A stretch of 64,000 nucleotides of DNA from Solibacillus merdavium (GCF_014836935.1 NZ_JACSPW010000001.1:124001-188000), one strand, 5' to 3'. Positions 1 to 8,831 are shown, counted from the first letter of the stretch. The notes: generated by a model from the letters alone, not told the origin. Numbers and translations: made by a program.

Positions 1-247
1 TAAAATCGGTTGTTTCTAAATGTTGATGTTCTGATGTTTTTTCTTTTAATGTACACTCGATTGTTTCTCCAATCTCTCGAATTCGCAGCGCACATTGGAG
101 TTCCTTTAAATGGTTCCCGGATGTATCAAAGTAATGGTTAACTTGACGAATAATCTGCTCTGGCTGTATAGAAAAGGCCTGAAGAAGCCCTTCATATTGA
201 GCTTTTGTTATAATATTTTTAAATTCTATTTCGATATGCTGTGTCAT
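1..247 (-). CDS. yjbK: CYTH domain protein (YjbK-like), 3' end cut by window
   Basis: Reading the minus strand from ATG at 247 gives about 82 residues that run off the left edge. The N-terminus carries the EIEFK signature (ExExK) that defines CYTH triphosphate tunnel enzymes, which act on triphosphates or inorganic polyphosphate with divalent metal. Arg and Glu/Lys pairs further on (LRIRE, ECTLKEK) fit alternating tunnel strands. An AAGGAAG ribosome site lies 6-12 bases upstream of the start. The divergent neighbour is the UPF0738 gene, then the small alarmone synthetase, which matches the B. subtilis yjbK-yjbL-yjbM order although yjbK is inverted here. The exact substrate is unknown; the C-terminal half is not visible. 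Confidence 0.85.
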   Translation of the reverse strand, partial: MTQHIEIEFKNIITKAQYEGLLQAFSIQPEQIIRQVNHYFDTSGNHLKELQCALRIREIGETIECTLKEKTSEHQHLETTDF

Positions 248-444
248 TTTTTAATCTTCCTTTGCTGTCTTGGTTTTTCTTTTAAATCACTAAAACGAAA
301 CTGCACCAATTGATAGTCCTATGGTAAAATATGAAGTGAAGGTCCGTAGAGGATGGCATAGATTTTTCAACATAAATTTCATGCCCGTTTAAAAAAAATG
401 CAACATAACACGTTGAGGCGTTATTGAAAAAGGAGTTCAATTCA

Positions 445-822
445 TTGAGAAATGTATATATAGTTAATCAATTTCAAGCAGTACATAATGAAATCCATTT
501 TATTTTAAATGAAAAGAAACAACTTAGCCAATTACAACCTGTAGGACAAGTGATTGTTGATTCGGATAATGAGGCGTTTCTTTATATCATAGAAGAAAAT
601 GATGCATATAGTTATATTGGTTTTCCACAAGCTATATGGTCGCAATTAGTACAAATGTTAAAGTCAGGGCAACAGCCATATTTAAAAGTAGAAGATGGTT
701 TGATGCCTCTTAATCAGTTTACCGATGAATTAAAAGGATTGCTTTACAATATAGTAGGAAACAGTAACTATGGTAATCGCTTTGTAGAGGCCGTAGAAAA
801 GGAATTTGCTGATTTTTTGTAA
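445..822 (+). CDS. yjbL: UPF0738 family protein (YjbL-like)
   Basis: A soluble 125-residue protein with no signal peptide or membrane segment. I place the start at TTG 445, because an AAAAAGGAG ribosome site (428-435) sits nine bases ahead; a TTG at 424 in the same frame lies before that site. Length and context, immediately before the small alarmone synthetase and NAD kinase genes, match YjbL of B. subtilis, a family of unknown function. Visible sequence is acidic with aromatic patches (AYSYIGFP, GNSNYGNRF). No catalytic motif is apparent, so no function is proposed. Confidence 0.75.
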   Translation: MRNVYIVNQFQAVHNEIHFILNEKKQLSQLQPVGQVIVDSDNEAFLYIIEENDAYSYIGFPQAIWSQLVQMLKSGQQPYLKVEDGLMPLNQFTDELKGLLYNIVGNSNYGNRFVEAVEKEFADFL

Positions 823-989
823 AGAGTGAATCTGCAGTTTAAAGGTGTTGAAATGAAAAAAAGCGTCATTTCGTGCGATTTAAGTGTGAAATGTGTTTTT
901 CTTATGCACAAGAAGTATAATTGTTTGAAACAACGTGTTTTGGAATAGTGTGATATGAAAGTACTATTTCAAGTTGGGGGGCTTTGTAA

Positions 990-1667
990 ATGGGGCAGTG
1001 GGAAGTATTTTTAAGTCCATACCGACAGGCAGTGGACGAACTGAAAATTAAATTAAAAGGAATGCGTTCGCAGTTCGGGATCATGAGTGCAAATTCACCA
1101 ATTGAATTCGTAACAGGTCGCGTTAAACCACTTGCGAGTATATATGATAAATCGTTTGATAAAGGGATACCATTTGAACCGAATCCGCGCCTAGGCAATG
1201 AATTACAGGATATTGCAGGCGTACGTATCATGTGCCAATTTGTGGACGATATTGCTACAGTGACGGAATTGATTCACCAGCGTAATGATATGAAGGTTAT
1301 TGAAGAAAAGGATTATATTACACATAGTAAACCGAGTGGCTACCGCTCCCATCATATAATTGTAGAATATCCTGTAGAAACGATTCAGGGCCGCATTGTT
1401 GTCGTTGCCGAAATTCAAATCCGTACATTGGCCATGAACTTTTGGGCATCTATCGAGCATTCATTAAACTATAAGTATAAGGGAATTTTCCCAGAAGAAA
1501 TAAAAAATCGATTGCAAAGTGCGGCTGAGGCGGCATTTCGTCTGGATGAGGAAATGTCCTCAATTAAAAGTGAAATCCATGAGGCCCAAGCATATTTTAG
1601 TGAAGTAAAAGAAGCAACTAATACAGCTATTCATAAGTCAACTGACAAAGAGGAGCGTGAAAGCTAA
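990..1667 (+). CDS. relQ: Small alarmone synthetase RelQ/SasB (GTP pyrophosphokinase)
   Basis: A 225-residue single-domain RelA/SpoT-type synthetase that transfers pyrophosphate from ATP to GDP/GTP to make (p)ppGpp. Visible family features are the substrate-binding stretch GVRIMCQF near residue 76, KPSGYRSHH near 112 and the [17 protein letters not shown] block near 140-156; there is no hydrolase or TGS/ACT domain, as in SasB (YjbM) of B. subtilis. A GGGGGG ribosome site precedes the ATG by eight bases. The stop overlaps the nadK ATG by one base (TAATG), so the two are translationally coupled, as in other Bacillales. RelQ enzymes of this class are typically tetrameric and allosterically activated by pppGpp (family knowledge). 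Confidence 0.95.
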   Translation: MGQWEVFLSPYRQAVDELKIKLKGMRSQFGIMSANSPIEFVTGRVKPLASIYDKSFDKGIPFEPNPRLGNELQDIAGVRIMCQFVDDIATVTELIHQRNDMKVIEEKDYITHSKPSGYRSHHIIVEYPVETIQGRIVVVAEIQIRTLAMNFWASIEHSLNYKYKGIFPEEIKNRLQSAAEAAFRLDEEMSSIKSEIHEAQAYFSEVKEATNTAIHKSTDKEERES

Positions 1668-2461
1668 TGAAGTTTGCAATTCAATCACGCAGAGATGACC
1701 AATCAAATGAATTGATGGAGCTCGCAAAATCTTATTTAATCGATTTCGGGTTGAAATTTGATGAGGAAGAGCCTGAAATTGTTCTTTCCATTGGCGGCGA
1801 TGGGACATTATTGCATGCATTTCATCGCTATTTGCATCGTTTGGACAAAACAGCATTTGTTGGTATCCATACTGGGCATTTAGGTTTTTATGCTGATTGG
1901 AAACCTTCCGAGCTGGAAAAGTTAGTATTGTCTATTGCTAAAAGAGAATTTAACGTAGTTGAATATCCGCTGTTGGAAGTGCAGGTACATCGCCATCACT
2001 CGGACTCCAGCACTTATTTGGCACTGAATGAAGCTACGATAAAATCTCCGGACGTTACTCTTGTAATGGATGTTGAGCTAAATGGGGAGCATTTCGAACG
2101 GTTCCGTGGTGATGGATTGTGTATTTCGACACCATCCGGCAGTACAGCATACAATAAAGCTTTAGGTGGAGCAATTATCCATCCAACATTACAAGCGTTT
2201 CAAATTACAGAAATGGCTTCGATCAACAATCGTGTCTTTCGTACTGTAGGTTCATCCTTAGTGTTGCCTGCACATCATAATTGTGTATTAAAGCCAGTCC
2301 ATGAGCAGCAATTTAATATGACGGTAGACCACATAAGCATGACGGAAACAGATGTAAAGTCGATTACCTTCAATGTTGCAAATGAAAAAGTGCGATTTGC
2401 GCGCTTCCGACCATTTCCATTTTGGGAACGTGTACATGATTCATTTGTGTCGAATGAATAG
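1667..2461 (+). CDS. nadK: NAD kinase
   Basis: 264 residues, cytoplasmic; phosphorylates NAD to NADP with ATP or polyphosphate. The GGDGT signature ([11 protein letters not shown], residues about 43-53), the NEATI motif (about 124) and the [16 protein letters not shown] glycine-rich block (about 149-164) are all intact. Start ATG overlaps the relQ stop by one base. It is followed 11 bases later by the pseudouridine synthase gene, forming a three-gene operon like yjbM-yjbN-yjbO of B. subtilis. Length matches the family. Confidence 0.97.
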   Translation: MKFAIQSRRDDQSNELMELAKSYLIDFGLKFDEEEPEIVLSIGGDGTLLHAFHRYLHRLDKTAFVGIHTGHLGFYADWKPSELEKLVLSIAKREFNVVEYPLLEVQVHRHHSDSSTYLALNEATIKSPDVTLVMDVELNGEHFERFRGDGLCISTPSGSTAYNKALGGAIIHPTLQAFQITEMASINNRVFRTVGSSLVLPAHHNCVLKPVHEQQFNMTVDHISMTETDVKSITFNVANEKVRFARFRPFPFWERVHDSFVSNE

Positions 2462-2472
2462 AATGAGGTTAT

Positions 2473-3357
2473 ATGGATAAAAGATTTCAATTACAATTTG
2501 TTAATTCAATAGAAAACACGCTGTTGCGTGATGCGATTGCTCAATGGGGAATTTCGAAGCGTGCTTTGACTGCCATCAAGTTTGATGGTGGTGAACTTTT
2601 GGTCAATGGGGAAGAAAAAAATGTACGGCATAAGCTTAAAATTGGGGATGTTGTAACAATTATTTTTCCGCAAGAGGAAGTTAGCGAAGGTCTGGCCGCA
2701 CAAGTAGGTGCTTTAGCCATTGTGTATGAAGATGAGGCATTACTCATATTGGACAAGCCCTCTTTTATGAATTCAATCCCTTCAAGAGAGCAGCTAAACG
2801 GCAGCATCGCAAATTATGTATATGGTTATTTCGTTCAACAGCAACTCGCTTCTACGGTGCATATTGTTACACGACTCGACCGTGATACATCAGGACTGAT
2901 GGTAATTGCGAAACATCGTCACATACACCATATCATGAGTGGTCAGCAAAAAAATGGATGCATTCATCGTGAATATGAAGCAATTGTAGAAGGGTATGTA
3001 GAACAAGATCAACAGTCTATAATTTTACCAATCGGACGAAAAGATACCAGTATTATTGAACGTGAAGTCCGTGCTGATGGTCAATTTGCACATACAGATG
3101 TATCGGTAATAGCGCGTAAAAATAATATGTCTCATATTCGCCTTAAGCTCCATACTGGGAGAACGCATCAAATACGAGTTCATATGGCTCATATAGGGCA
3201 TCCGTTAGTAGGGGACGAATTATACGGTGGAAGTAGGAAATTAATAAACCGTCAAGCACTCCATTGTCGAAGTATACAGTTCGAACATCCATTAACGAAA
3301 GAAAATATGCATTTTTGCAGCAAGCTCCCAACTGAAATATCGAGTCTTATTATTTAA
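2473..3357 (+). CDS. RluA-family RNA pseudouridine synthase (YjbO-like)
   Basis: 294 residues with an N-terminal S4-like RNA-binding portion (about 1-65) and the catalytic RluA fold. The active-site motif is clear: TRLDRDTSGLMV (residues about 136-147), where the second Asp is the nucleophile. The later HTGRTHQIRVHMAHIGHPLVGDELYG region is also typical. It should isomerise specific uridines in rRNA or tRNA; the site cannot be told from sequence. It is last in the relQ-nadK operon and is followed by a hairpin terminator. Confidence 0.92.
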   Translation: MDKRFQLQFVNSIENTLLRDAIAQWGISKRALTAIKFDGGELLVNGEEKNVRHKLKIGDVVTIIFPQEEVSEGLAAQVGALAIVYEDEALLILDKPSFMNSIPSREQLNGSIANYVYGYFVQQQLASTVHIVTRLDRDTSGLMVIAKHRHIHHIMSGQQKNGCIHREYEAIVEGYVEQDQQSIILPIGRKDTSIIEREVRADGQFAHTDVSVIARKNNMSHIRLKLHTGRTHQIRVHMAHIGHPLVGDELYGGSRKLINRQALHCRSIQFEHPLTKENMHFCSKLPTEISSLII

Positions 3358-3360
3358 TAG

Positions 3361-3397
3361 AAGATGCCAATTCCTGAATTGGTGTCTTTTATTTTTT
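3361..3397 (+). terminator. Rho-independent terminator after the pseudouridine synthase gene
   Basis: GATGCCAATT pairs with AATTGGTGTC around a short loop (two G-T wobbles), followed by a T-rich tail. The remaining 270 bases up to mgtE hold only a weak TTGACG-type -35 near 3520. I see no M-box magnesium riboswitch in this gap. Confidence 0.75.
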
Positions 3398-3668
3398 GAT
3401 GAAAAAGGGAATATACTGGAGAGGGACTATCTGAAAGTTGTTTATATATATGCATAGAAGGATTTCACACAATGGATATTTTTAATCTAACCGCATAGTA
3501 AAGACAATATTTTCCCTCCTTGACGAACTGGAAAAATTAATAATAAAATAGTTCGTTGCTATATTAATATTGATTATGGCAATATGAAAGTTAATTTTGA
3601 TGTTGCGAAAATTGGAAATTGTAAGCATATAATAGAATTACTACAGTAATTGAAAGGAGGGGACAAGC

Positions 3669-5039
3669 ATGATAGAGGAAAAAAAGAATGAAGTCCAGTA
3701 TGATGAGGAATTTTTGCGAATGCTACTCGATGAGGAAAATATTGAGGCATTCCGTGAACATTTTTTAGTTCTCCATCCATTTGATCAAGCAAAGTTTTAC
3801 GAAGAGGTAGGTCCAGATATAAGGCAGGTTATTTATCGTTACTTGTCTCCTCAGGAAATGGCCATTATTTTTGAGTCGACAGAAATTGAAGATGATGAAT
3901 ATGAAAATTATTTAAATGAAATGGATCCATCCTATGGTGCTGCGATGCTAGGATTTATGTATACCGATAATGCGGTGGATATATTAAATGAATTAGACAC
4001 TGAGCAACGAGAAAATTACTTAGATATGATGGATGACGAAACTGTTGATGAGATCAATGAGCTTTTAGGCTATGAGGAATACACAGCAGGGGCAATCATG
4101 ACAACTGAGTATGTTTCGGTTCTGGAGAGTTCAACTGTTCGTGAAGCGATGCGGGTATTACGCCAAGAAGCGCAGACTGCCGAAACCATTTATTATATTT
4201 TTGTTGTCGACAGCGCTCATCGACTACTTGGTGTCATGACGTTACGAGAATTGATTGTCGCAGAAGGAGATTTATATATTCGTGATATTATGAGTGATCG
4301 TGTCCTTTCGGTGAAGGTGACCGACGACCAGGAAAATGTCGCAAACTTAATGAAAGACTATGACTTTTTGGCAATTCCGGTTATTAATGAAAATCGAGAA
4401 CTCCAGGGCATCATTACATTCGATGATATTATCGATGTTATTGAAGAAGAAGCAGAAGATGACTACTCAAAACTTGCGGGTATTTCGGACATGGATGACA
4501 ATGATGCAGGACCGATTCGAGCAGCAGGAAAACGTTTGCCTTGGTTGATTATTTTATTATTTTTAGGGATGCTTACGTCAGGATTAATGGGGATATTTGA
4601 AGCAACTCTCGATAAAGTCGCATTACTAGCAACGTTCATTCCACTCATTTCTGGCACATCAGGAAATAGTGGTACACAGGCACTAGCTGTAGCAATTCGT
4701 GGTATTGCAACAGGAGATATCGGAGGCAAAAGTAAGTTCAAGCTTGTCCTTCGTGAATTAAGTACAGGTATAATTATGGGATTGGTCAGTGGTGCTATTG
4801 TAGTGGGGATTATTTTCTTTTGGAAAGGTACCTTGATAGTAGGTTTACTTGTCGGGGCATCGATCTGTTGTTCCATTGTTGTCGCCACATTAGCGGGATC
4901 ATTTATTCCGATTATCATGCATAAGCTTGGTGTCGACCCTGCCGTTGCATCAGGTCCTTTTATTACGACATTAAACGACGTCACGAGTATTGTTATTTAT
5001 TTAGGATTGGCTACGACCTTTATTGGTCTAATTCTATAA
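3669..5039 (+). CDS. mgtE: Magnesium transporter MgtE
   Basis: 456 residues in the standard MgtE order: acidic N-domain (about 1-130), a CBS pair (about 135-260, with MTTEYVSV and MSDRVLSV), a connecting helix, and five membrane segments from about residue 290 to the end. Conserved pore-lining sequence is visible (PLISGTSGNSGTQ near 325, PAVASGPFITTLNDV near 425). MgtE is a homodimeric Mg2+ channel gated by Mg2+ binding to the cytosolic domains. The ATG follows an AAAGGAGGGG ribosome site. No magnesium riboswitch is visible upstream, so control may be mainly by protein gating. Confidence 0.96.
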   Translation: MIEEKKNEVQYDEEFLRMLLDEENIEAFREHFLVLHPFDQAKFYEEVGPDIRQVIYRYLSPQEMAIIFESTEIEDDEYENYLNEMDPSYGAAMLGFMYTDNAVDILNELDTEQRENYLDMMDDETVDEINELLGYEEYTAGAIMTTEYVSVLESSTVREAMRVLRQEAQTAETIYYIFVVDSAHRLLGVMTLRELIVAEGDLYIRDIMSDRVLSVKVTDDQENVANLMKDYDFLAIPVINENRELQGIITFDDIIDVIEEEAEDDYSKLAGISDMDDNDAGPIRAAGKRLPWLIILLFLGMLTSGLMGIFEATLDKVALLATFIPLISGTSGNSGTQALAVAIRGIATGDIGGKSKFKLVLRELSTGIIMGLVSGAIVVGIIFFWKGTLIVGLLVGASICCSIVVATLAGSFIPIIMHKLGVDPAVASGPFITTLNDVTSIVIYLGLATTFIGLIL

Positions 5040-5088
5040 GTAACGATTTGAAACTTTATTGCATATTGTATGAAAAAGGATGTGGAAT

Positions 5089-5400
5089 GTGGAAATTCAT
5101 CCATTACTTTTTATTGCAAGTCCGAGTTATATTCAAGAAAAGAAAATTGAGGAGGAAAGTACGTCTATTTATGTACGTCCTATCCCTGAAAAAATTGAAA
5201 ACTCCCTCATTGCCCGACAGCTTAATTATTTCTCCAAGCCAATGAAGGAGCCAAGAATGTTATTGTTTATTTTACAATCAGGTGAAAGAATACATGCTTC
5301 CATTGATAAAATAAATGGCAGTCAAGTATTATTGAATTGTTTTCAGACAAAGCGCTGGATCCATGCAAATGAAATTGTAATGATTCATCATACGGTTTAA
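5089..5400 (+). CDS. CotO-like spore coat protein candidate
   Basis: A roughly 103-residue soluble protein. GTG 5089 is preferred because the AAAAAGG ribosome site (5073-5079) lies nine bases ahead; the in-frame ATG at 5080 touches that site. The beginning (EIHPLLFIASPSY) and the end, a compact beta-rich segment (SGERIHASIDKINGSQ, then HANEIVMIHHT), resemble the layout of CotO-family morphogenetic coat proteins: a short PLLYI-type N-terminus, a variable middle and a small C-terminal domain. The convergent neighbour is a CotZ/ExsY-type gene, as cotO sits beside cotZ in Bacillus. Homology is inferred by eye, so the name is tentative. Confidence 0.5.
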   Translation: MEIHPLLFIASPSYIQEKKIEEESTSIYVRPIPEKIENSLIARQLNYFSKPMKEPRMLLFILQSGERIHASIDKINGSQVLLNCFQTKRWIHANEIVMIHHTV

Positions 5401-5436
5401 AATGAGGAGCCAATTATTTGGCTCCTCATTTTTATA
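5401..5436. terminator. Bidirectional terminator between CotO-like and CotZ-like genes
   Basis: A 12-bp perfect stem (ATGAGGAGCCAA with TTGGCTCCTCAT) and a three-base loop, followed by T-rich sequence on the plus strand and preceded by A-rich sequence for the minus strand. It lies between convergent genes and can serve both. Confidence 0.9.
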
Positions 5437-5442
5437 TTTCAA

Positions 5443-5955
5443 TTAGTCACAAATGCCAAGGTCCACATCATCGATACATTGAACAGCACAGAAGCAATCT
5501 AAATCAACTGTAATACAGCTGTCTGAAGCTTCGAATTGTGTAACTCTACATACTTCACGGAAATCAATCTTAGAACCACAGTTACTTAATAAATCTACTG
5601 GATCCCCATTTGAATCTTCTGGTATTAGAACTCGTAATGTTGCACAGCAGCCATCAAAAATATCCTCTACACGGAAATAAATCGATACACATGGAGAAGA
5701 CGATCCGTTACCTGAAAATGTAGCAAAGAACGGTGAGCCATCTTTATTTAATAATGTAAACACACGTGTATCAGCATTTGAACGTGCAGGGTTAACAATT
5801 CCTCCAAGTGGCTCTAAGAAGCAGTTTGTTGTACATTTATTACAATCATCCTGTACTGCAGCATTTTGAATTTCTAAAATTGCGCGAACAACTTCACAAA
5901 CACACCCTTTTGAAGAGTGATTGCCTGAATCACTATTTCCTCTTCCACAACCCAT
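5443..5955 (-). CDS. cotZ: CotY/CotZ/ExsY-family cysteine-rich spore coat or exosporium protein
   Basis: 170 residues starting MGCGRGN. Start ATG 5955 is chosen because AGGAGGTG lies just upstream; a GTG at 5964 overlaps that site. The protein is Cys-rich (CVCEVVRAI, CNKCTTNC, CCATLRVL, CFCAVQCIDDVDLGIC), the hallmark of CotY/CotZ/ExsY, which self-assemble into disulfide-linked crust or exosporium lattices. A CATATTTTA sequence 31 bases upstream fits the -10 of mother-cell sigma factors. CotZ and ExsY cannot be told apart from this sequence alone. Confidence 0.9.
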   Translation of the reverse strand: MGCGRGNSDSGNHSSKGCVCEVVRAILEIQNAAVQDDCNKCTTNCFLEPLGGIVNPARSNADTRVFTLLNKDGSPFFATFSGNGSSSPCVSIYFRVEDIFDGCCATLRVLIPEDSNGDPVDLLSNCGSKIDFREVCRVTQFEASDSCITVDLDCFCAVQCIDDVDLGICD

Positions 5956-5985
5956 AATTTTCACCTCCTAAAACTTAACTCTATC

Positions 5986-5994
5986 TAAAATATG
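5986..5994 (-). promoter_or_regulatory. Possible sigma-K/sigma-E -10 element for the CotZ-like gene
   Basis: Minus-strand CATATTTTA fits the CATAnnnTA -10 of late mother-cell promoters, placed 31 bases upstream of the start codon. No convincing -35 is seen, so this is a candidate only. Confidence 0.4.
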
Positions 5995-6053
5995 ACCTGT
6001 TTCCTGAAAGAATCGGGCGAATGATGGGGCTTTATAAAACTTCCTTGGGCCAA

Positions 6054-6084
6054 TGAATAATTCAAAATACGACAGGTTATACTT
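6054..6084 (+). promoter_or_regulatory. Candidate forespore (sigma-G/F type) promoter of the spoVA operon
   Basis: TGAATA (6054-6059) and TATACTT (6078-6084) with an 18-base spacer resemble forespore promoters (TGAATA ... CATACTA). It lies 30 bases upstream of the lipoprotein gene that begins the spoVA-type operon, whose homologues are forespore-expressed. Inference from motif and position only. Confidence 0.5.
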
Positions 6085-6113
6085 GGAGAAAAATGGACAT
6101 AAGGGGGACTGTC

Positions 6114-6515
6114 ATGCGAAAAGCGCTCTTAGGAATAAGTTTAATTGTAATTCTTACTGGTTGTGGTGATCGTGAGAAGGTAGTGACTTATTCGAAAACA
6201 GACAATACGCAACATCAGCATGAAGTTGAAAAACTTTTTGAAAAGGATTCAGAAATTGAACAAGTAAATATTGTCGTAATTGAAAATGAATTATTTGTAG
6301 CAATGCAACTAAAGCCTTTAAAAAAGTGGAATCGTAAAAAAATTGAAGATCGTTGGCAGAAGAAGTTAGAAAAGCAATTTGCCAATACTACAGTAAATGT
6401 TTCGGCTGATTTTAAAATGTTTTGGGAGTCGACCAAACTTATGGAAGAAAAGGATCAAAAAAAAATGATGGAAGAATTACAGCATTTAAAAAAGCTTGCG
6501 AAGGAGGAAACGTAA
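6114..6515 (+). CDS. YhcN/YlaJ-type sporulation lipoprotein
   Basis: 133 residues. ATG 6114 is chosen for the AAGGGGGA ribosome site 7-14 bases upstream; the in-frame ATG at 6093 lacks one. The N-terminus is a lipoprotein signal (ILTGC lipobox, Cys at residue 16), so the protein is probably anchored to the inner spore membrane. The mature part is charged, with the beta-alpha pattern of YhcN/YlaJ proteins (VEKLFEKD, IEQVNIVVIENELFVAM). It lies two bases before spoVAC. A lipoprotein heading spoVAC-AD-AEb is the arrangement of accessory spoVA operons. Its molecular role is unknown. Confidence 0.75.
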   Translation: MRKALLGISLIVILTGCGDREKVVTYSKTDNTQHQHEVEKLFEKDSEIEQVNIVVIENELFVAMQLKPLKKWNRKKIEDRWQKKLEKQFANTTVNVSADFKMFWESTKLMEEKDQKKMMEELQHLKKLAKEET

Positions 6516-6516
6516 T

Positions 6517-6972
6517 TTGAAACAACAACAATACAATACTTTAAAGGATCAAATTACACCAAAAATACCTATACTCATAAACTGTTTAAAGGCTTTTGTT
6601 GTGGGCGGTTTAATTTGCTCTATAGGACAAGCAATATCATTTTTATACATGATCTTTTTTGATTTCACGGAAAAGACTGTGGGCAATCCGACTGTAGCAA
6701 CGATGGTTTTTCTCGCAATGCTTTTAACCGGGTTTGGTCAATATCGGAAACTCGGACAGTTTGCGGGGGCCGGAAGCGCTGTACCTGTAACTGGGTTTGG
6801 AAACGCGGTAATTTCTGCAGCAATTGAACATAGATCCGAAGGGCTTGTTTTAGGCGTAGGTGGCAATATGTTTAAACTTGCAGGATCAGTTATTTTATTC
6901 GGAGTTGTATCCGCTTTTTTTGTGGCGCTAATTAAATTGATATTAGTATCGGTAGGTGTCGCATCATGGTGA
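6517..6972 (+). CDS. spoVAC: Stage V sporulation protein AC
   Basis: 151 residues with about four membrane segments. The TTG start at 6517 follows an AAGGAGG site by eight bases; longer in-frame starts run through that site. SpoVAC is an inner-spore-membrane protein with mechanosensitive channel activity, required for movement of Ca-dipicolinic acid (family knowledge). The GGLICSIGQ and GAGSAVPVTGFGNA blocks are shared with the SpoVAEb subunit downstream, showing the two are related. spoVAD begins seven bases before its stop, so translation is coupled. Confidence 0.95.
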   Translation: MKQQQYNTLKDQITPKIPILINCLKAFVVGGLICSIGQAISFLYMIFFDFTEKTVGNPTVATMVFLAMLLTGFGQYRKLGQFAGAGSAVPVTGFGNAVISAAIEHRSEGLVLGVGGNMFKLAGSVILFGVVSAFFVALIKLILVSVGVASW

Positions 6973-7961
6973 TCGTATTTCAATCAAAACCAGCAATTCT
7001 TTCTTCGGGCGTTGTTGTAGGTCCATTAGAAAAGCGGAGTGTTTTCCAAACATATTTTGATAAGATAAGTCAGGATGAACGGGTTCAAAAATCCACGAAT
7101 GAGCAAGGTAATACAATGCTCATCTCAGATGCTTGTCAAATAATATTGAAGAAATCGAATTTAAATAATTTGGATATCGATTATTTATTAGGCGGCGATT
7201 TAGTCAATCAAATGACACCTACAAATTTTGCCGCACGTGAACTGGCGGTTTCATTTATAGGACTGTTTTCAGCATGCGCAACCTCTGTTTCATCGATGAT
7301 AATTGCAGCTTTGTTAACAGAACTCGGCGCAAGTGATTTCGCTATTGCTGGAGCATCTAGTCAGCACAATTCTGTCGAACGACAATTCCGTTATCCTATT
7401 GACTATGGTTCTCAAAAACCAGCTACTTCACAATGGACTGTAACTGCTGCAGGATTTGTTTTAATCGGAAAACATGAGCAAAAGCTTCCATATATAGAAG
7501 CGGCGACTGTGGGGAAAGTGATTGATTATGGTGCAACAGATCCCTATCATATGGGCGGAGCAATGGCGCCAGCAGCATTTGATACAATTCAAGCGCATTT
7601 ACAAAAGCGCTCACAAAAACTGGAAGATTATGATGTTATTATGACTGGTGATTTAGGGAAAATCGGATTAAAAATTTTAATTGCAATGTTCGCACAAAGC
7701 GGTGTGAAAAAAGAAGATTTATCAAGATTCCGTGATGCAGGTGCAGAGTTTTATGGGGAAGATGCATCGTTTTTAGCAGGGGCAAGTGGTCCAGGCTGTT
7801 CAGCTGCAGTTTATAGTGGCTACATGATGGAACAATTTAAAACAGGCCGCTATAAGCGCGTATTATTAGTAGCAACTGGTGCACTTTTATCGCCGCTTAC
7901 TTTTCAGCAGGGTGACACAATCCCGTGCACAGCACATGCAATCGAAATTGGAATGGGGTGA
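6966..7961 (+). CDS. spoVAD: Stage V sporulation protein AD
   Basis: 331 residues with a thiolase-like fold; SpoVAD binds dipicolinic acid on the outer face of the inner spore membrane. Typical sequence includes ACATSVSSM (about 105-113), [14 protein letters not shown] and the GDLGKIG and GASGPGCSA blocks. Length matches the family. It overlaps spoVAC by seven bases and the spoVAEb start by four (GTGA). The set here is C-D-Eb only: no A, B, Ea or F genes are present, so it is a partial, accessory-type spoVA operon. Confidence 0.96.
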   Translation: MVIVFQSKPAILSSGVVVGPLEKRSVFQTYFDKISQDERVQKSTNEQGNTMLISDACQIILKKSNLNNLDIDYLLGGDLVNQMTPTNFAARELAVSFIGLFSACATSVSSMIIAALLTELGASDFAIAGASSQHNSVERQFRYPIDYGSQKPATSQWTVTAAGFVLIGKHEQKLPYIEAATVGKVIDYGATDPYHMGGAMAPAAFDTIQAHLQKRSQKLEDYDVIMTGDLGKIGLKILIAMFAQSGVKKEDLSRFRDAGAEFYGEDASFLAGASGPGCSAAVYSGYMMEQFKTGRYKRVLLVATGALLSPLTFQQGDTIPCTAHAIEIGMG

Positions 7962-8332
7962 GGACAATCGGCTTTTCATTTTTATTGGCATTCGTAGTAG
8001 GTGGTATCATTTGTGTAATAGGGCAGTTAATAATGAATATAGGAAAGTTGACACCCGGTCATACATTATCAATATTAGTCGTAGCAGGAGCGATTTTAGA
8101 TGGACTTAACTTATATGAGCCTCTGATTAATTTGGCAGGAGCAGGTGCGACAGTACCCATTACCTCTTTTGGGAATTCGTTAACACATGGGGCGTTGGCT
8201 GAGGCTGAAAAACATGGTTGGATTGGTGTTTTAACAGGCATGTTTGAGGTGACGAGTTCTGGAATAAGTGCAGCCATTATATTTGGATTTATTGCAGCAT
8301 TAATATTTAAACCAAAAGGCAAAGTAGACTAG
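7958..8332 (+). CDS. spoVAEb: Stage V sporulation protein AE (AEb type)
   Basis: 124 residues, about four membrane segments. Start GTG 7958 overlaps the spoVAD TGA (GTGA), the usual coupled arrangement; in-frame codons farther upstream lie inside spoVAD and give a hydrophilic non-family extension. GGIICVIGQ and [15 protein letters not shown] match the SpoVAC/SpoVAEb family. Works with SpoVAC and SpoVAD in dipicolinate uptake and release during sporulation and germination. Confidence 0.93.
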   Translation: MRTIGFSFLLAFVVGGIICVIGQLIMNIGKLTPGHTLSILVVAGAILDGLNLYEPLINLAGAGATVPITSFGNSLTHGALAEAEKHGWIGVLTGMFEVTSSGISAAIIFGFIAALIFKPKGKVD

Positions 8333-8394
8333 ACGAATACCCTCCTTTTTCTTGTGTGTATGCATACACTACAAAATAGAAAGGGGGGTTTAGT

Positions 8395-8568
8395 ATGTCA
8401 GGATACGGATATGGTTGGCAACAACAACAACAAGGTTGGCAGCAAGGTTGCGATTATGGATATCCAAGTTATGGATCTCCAGGTTATGGCGGTAGCAATA
8501 GTGGCACGTTTGTACTAATTGTTGTACTATTCATTTTACTTATTATCGTTGGTAGCGTGATCATTTAA
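8395..8568 (+). CDS. YjcZ-family small sporulation membrane protein
   Basis: 57 residues starting at ATG 8395 after AAGGGGGG. The first half is rich in Gly, Tyr, Gln and Trp (GYGYGWQQQQQ and similar), and the end is a single hydrophobic helix (FVLIVVLFILLIIVGS), the signature of the YjcZ/YtzL group of tiny spore proteins. Fourteen bases separate it from spoVIF. The family is associated with sporulation; molecular function unknown. The Gln-rich expansion makes it longer than the usual 25-50 residues. Confidence 0.85.
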   Translation: MSGYGYGWQQQQQGWQQGCDYGYPSYGSPGYGGSNSGTFVLIVVLFILLIIVGSVII

Positions 8569-8582
8569 GGAGGTATTTTCAA

Positions 8583-8831
8583 ATGGAACGTTCATTTTTT
8601 AAAAATATTGAGCGTAAAACAGGCGTTGACTTTGATGAAATTATGAATCTTGCAAATGCATTGACATATGCAGATTTTTCGGATGAAAAGCAAGTTCGTA
8701 AAATCGTCAAAAAAGTGAGTAAACTAGCAAATAAACCGGTATCTAGTGAGCTAGAAGAAAAAATCGTGGCATCAATCATTCAGGACGGTAAATCATTAGA
8801 TTTTTCAAAAATCGAAAAAATGATGAAATAA
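8583..8831 (+). CDS. spoVIF: Stage VI sporulation protein F
   Basis: 82 residues, soluble. Strong family resemblance: FFKNIERKTGVDFDEIM at the start, DEKQVRKIVKKVSKLANKP in the middle and GKSLDF near the end, all features of SpoVIF (YjcC). SpoVIF acts in the mother cell during late coat assembly and helps GerR-dependent gene expression in B. subtilis. AAGGAGG ribosome site overlaps the end of the yjcZ-like gene. Genome position next to yjcZ and yjcF-G-H matches Bacillus. Confidence 0.92.
   Translation: MERSFFKNIERKTGVDFDEIMNLANALTYADFSDEKQVRKIVKKVSKLANKPVSSELEEKIVASIIQDGKSLDFSKIEKMMK

Noticed and set aside
110-313. Plus-strand open frame of 67 codons
   Set aside because: It is antisense to the clear CYTH gene, whose start, ribosome site and ExExK motif are convincing.
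852-950. Short 31-codon frame between yjbL and relQ
   Set aside because: No ribosome site at the right distance and the sequence is AT-rich leader DNA.
3398-3668. Possible M-box magnesium riboswitch before mgtE
   Set aside because: None of the conserved M-box blocks are visible in the 270 bases; only a weak promoter-like sequence is present.
4463-4984. Minus-strand open frame of 173 codons inside mgtE
   Set aside because: A shadow of the MgtE membrane region; no ribosome site, and the plus-strand protein is intact.
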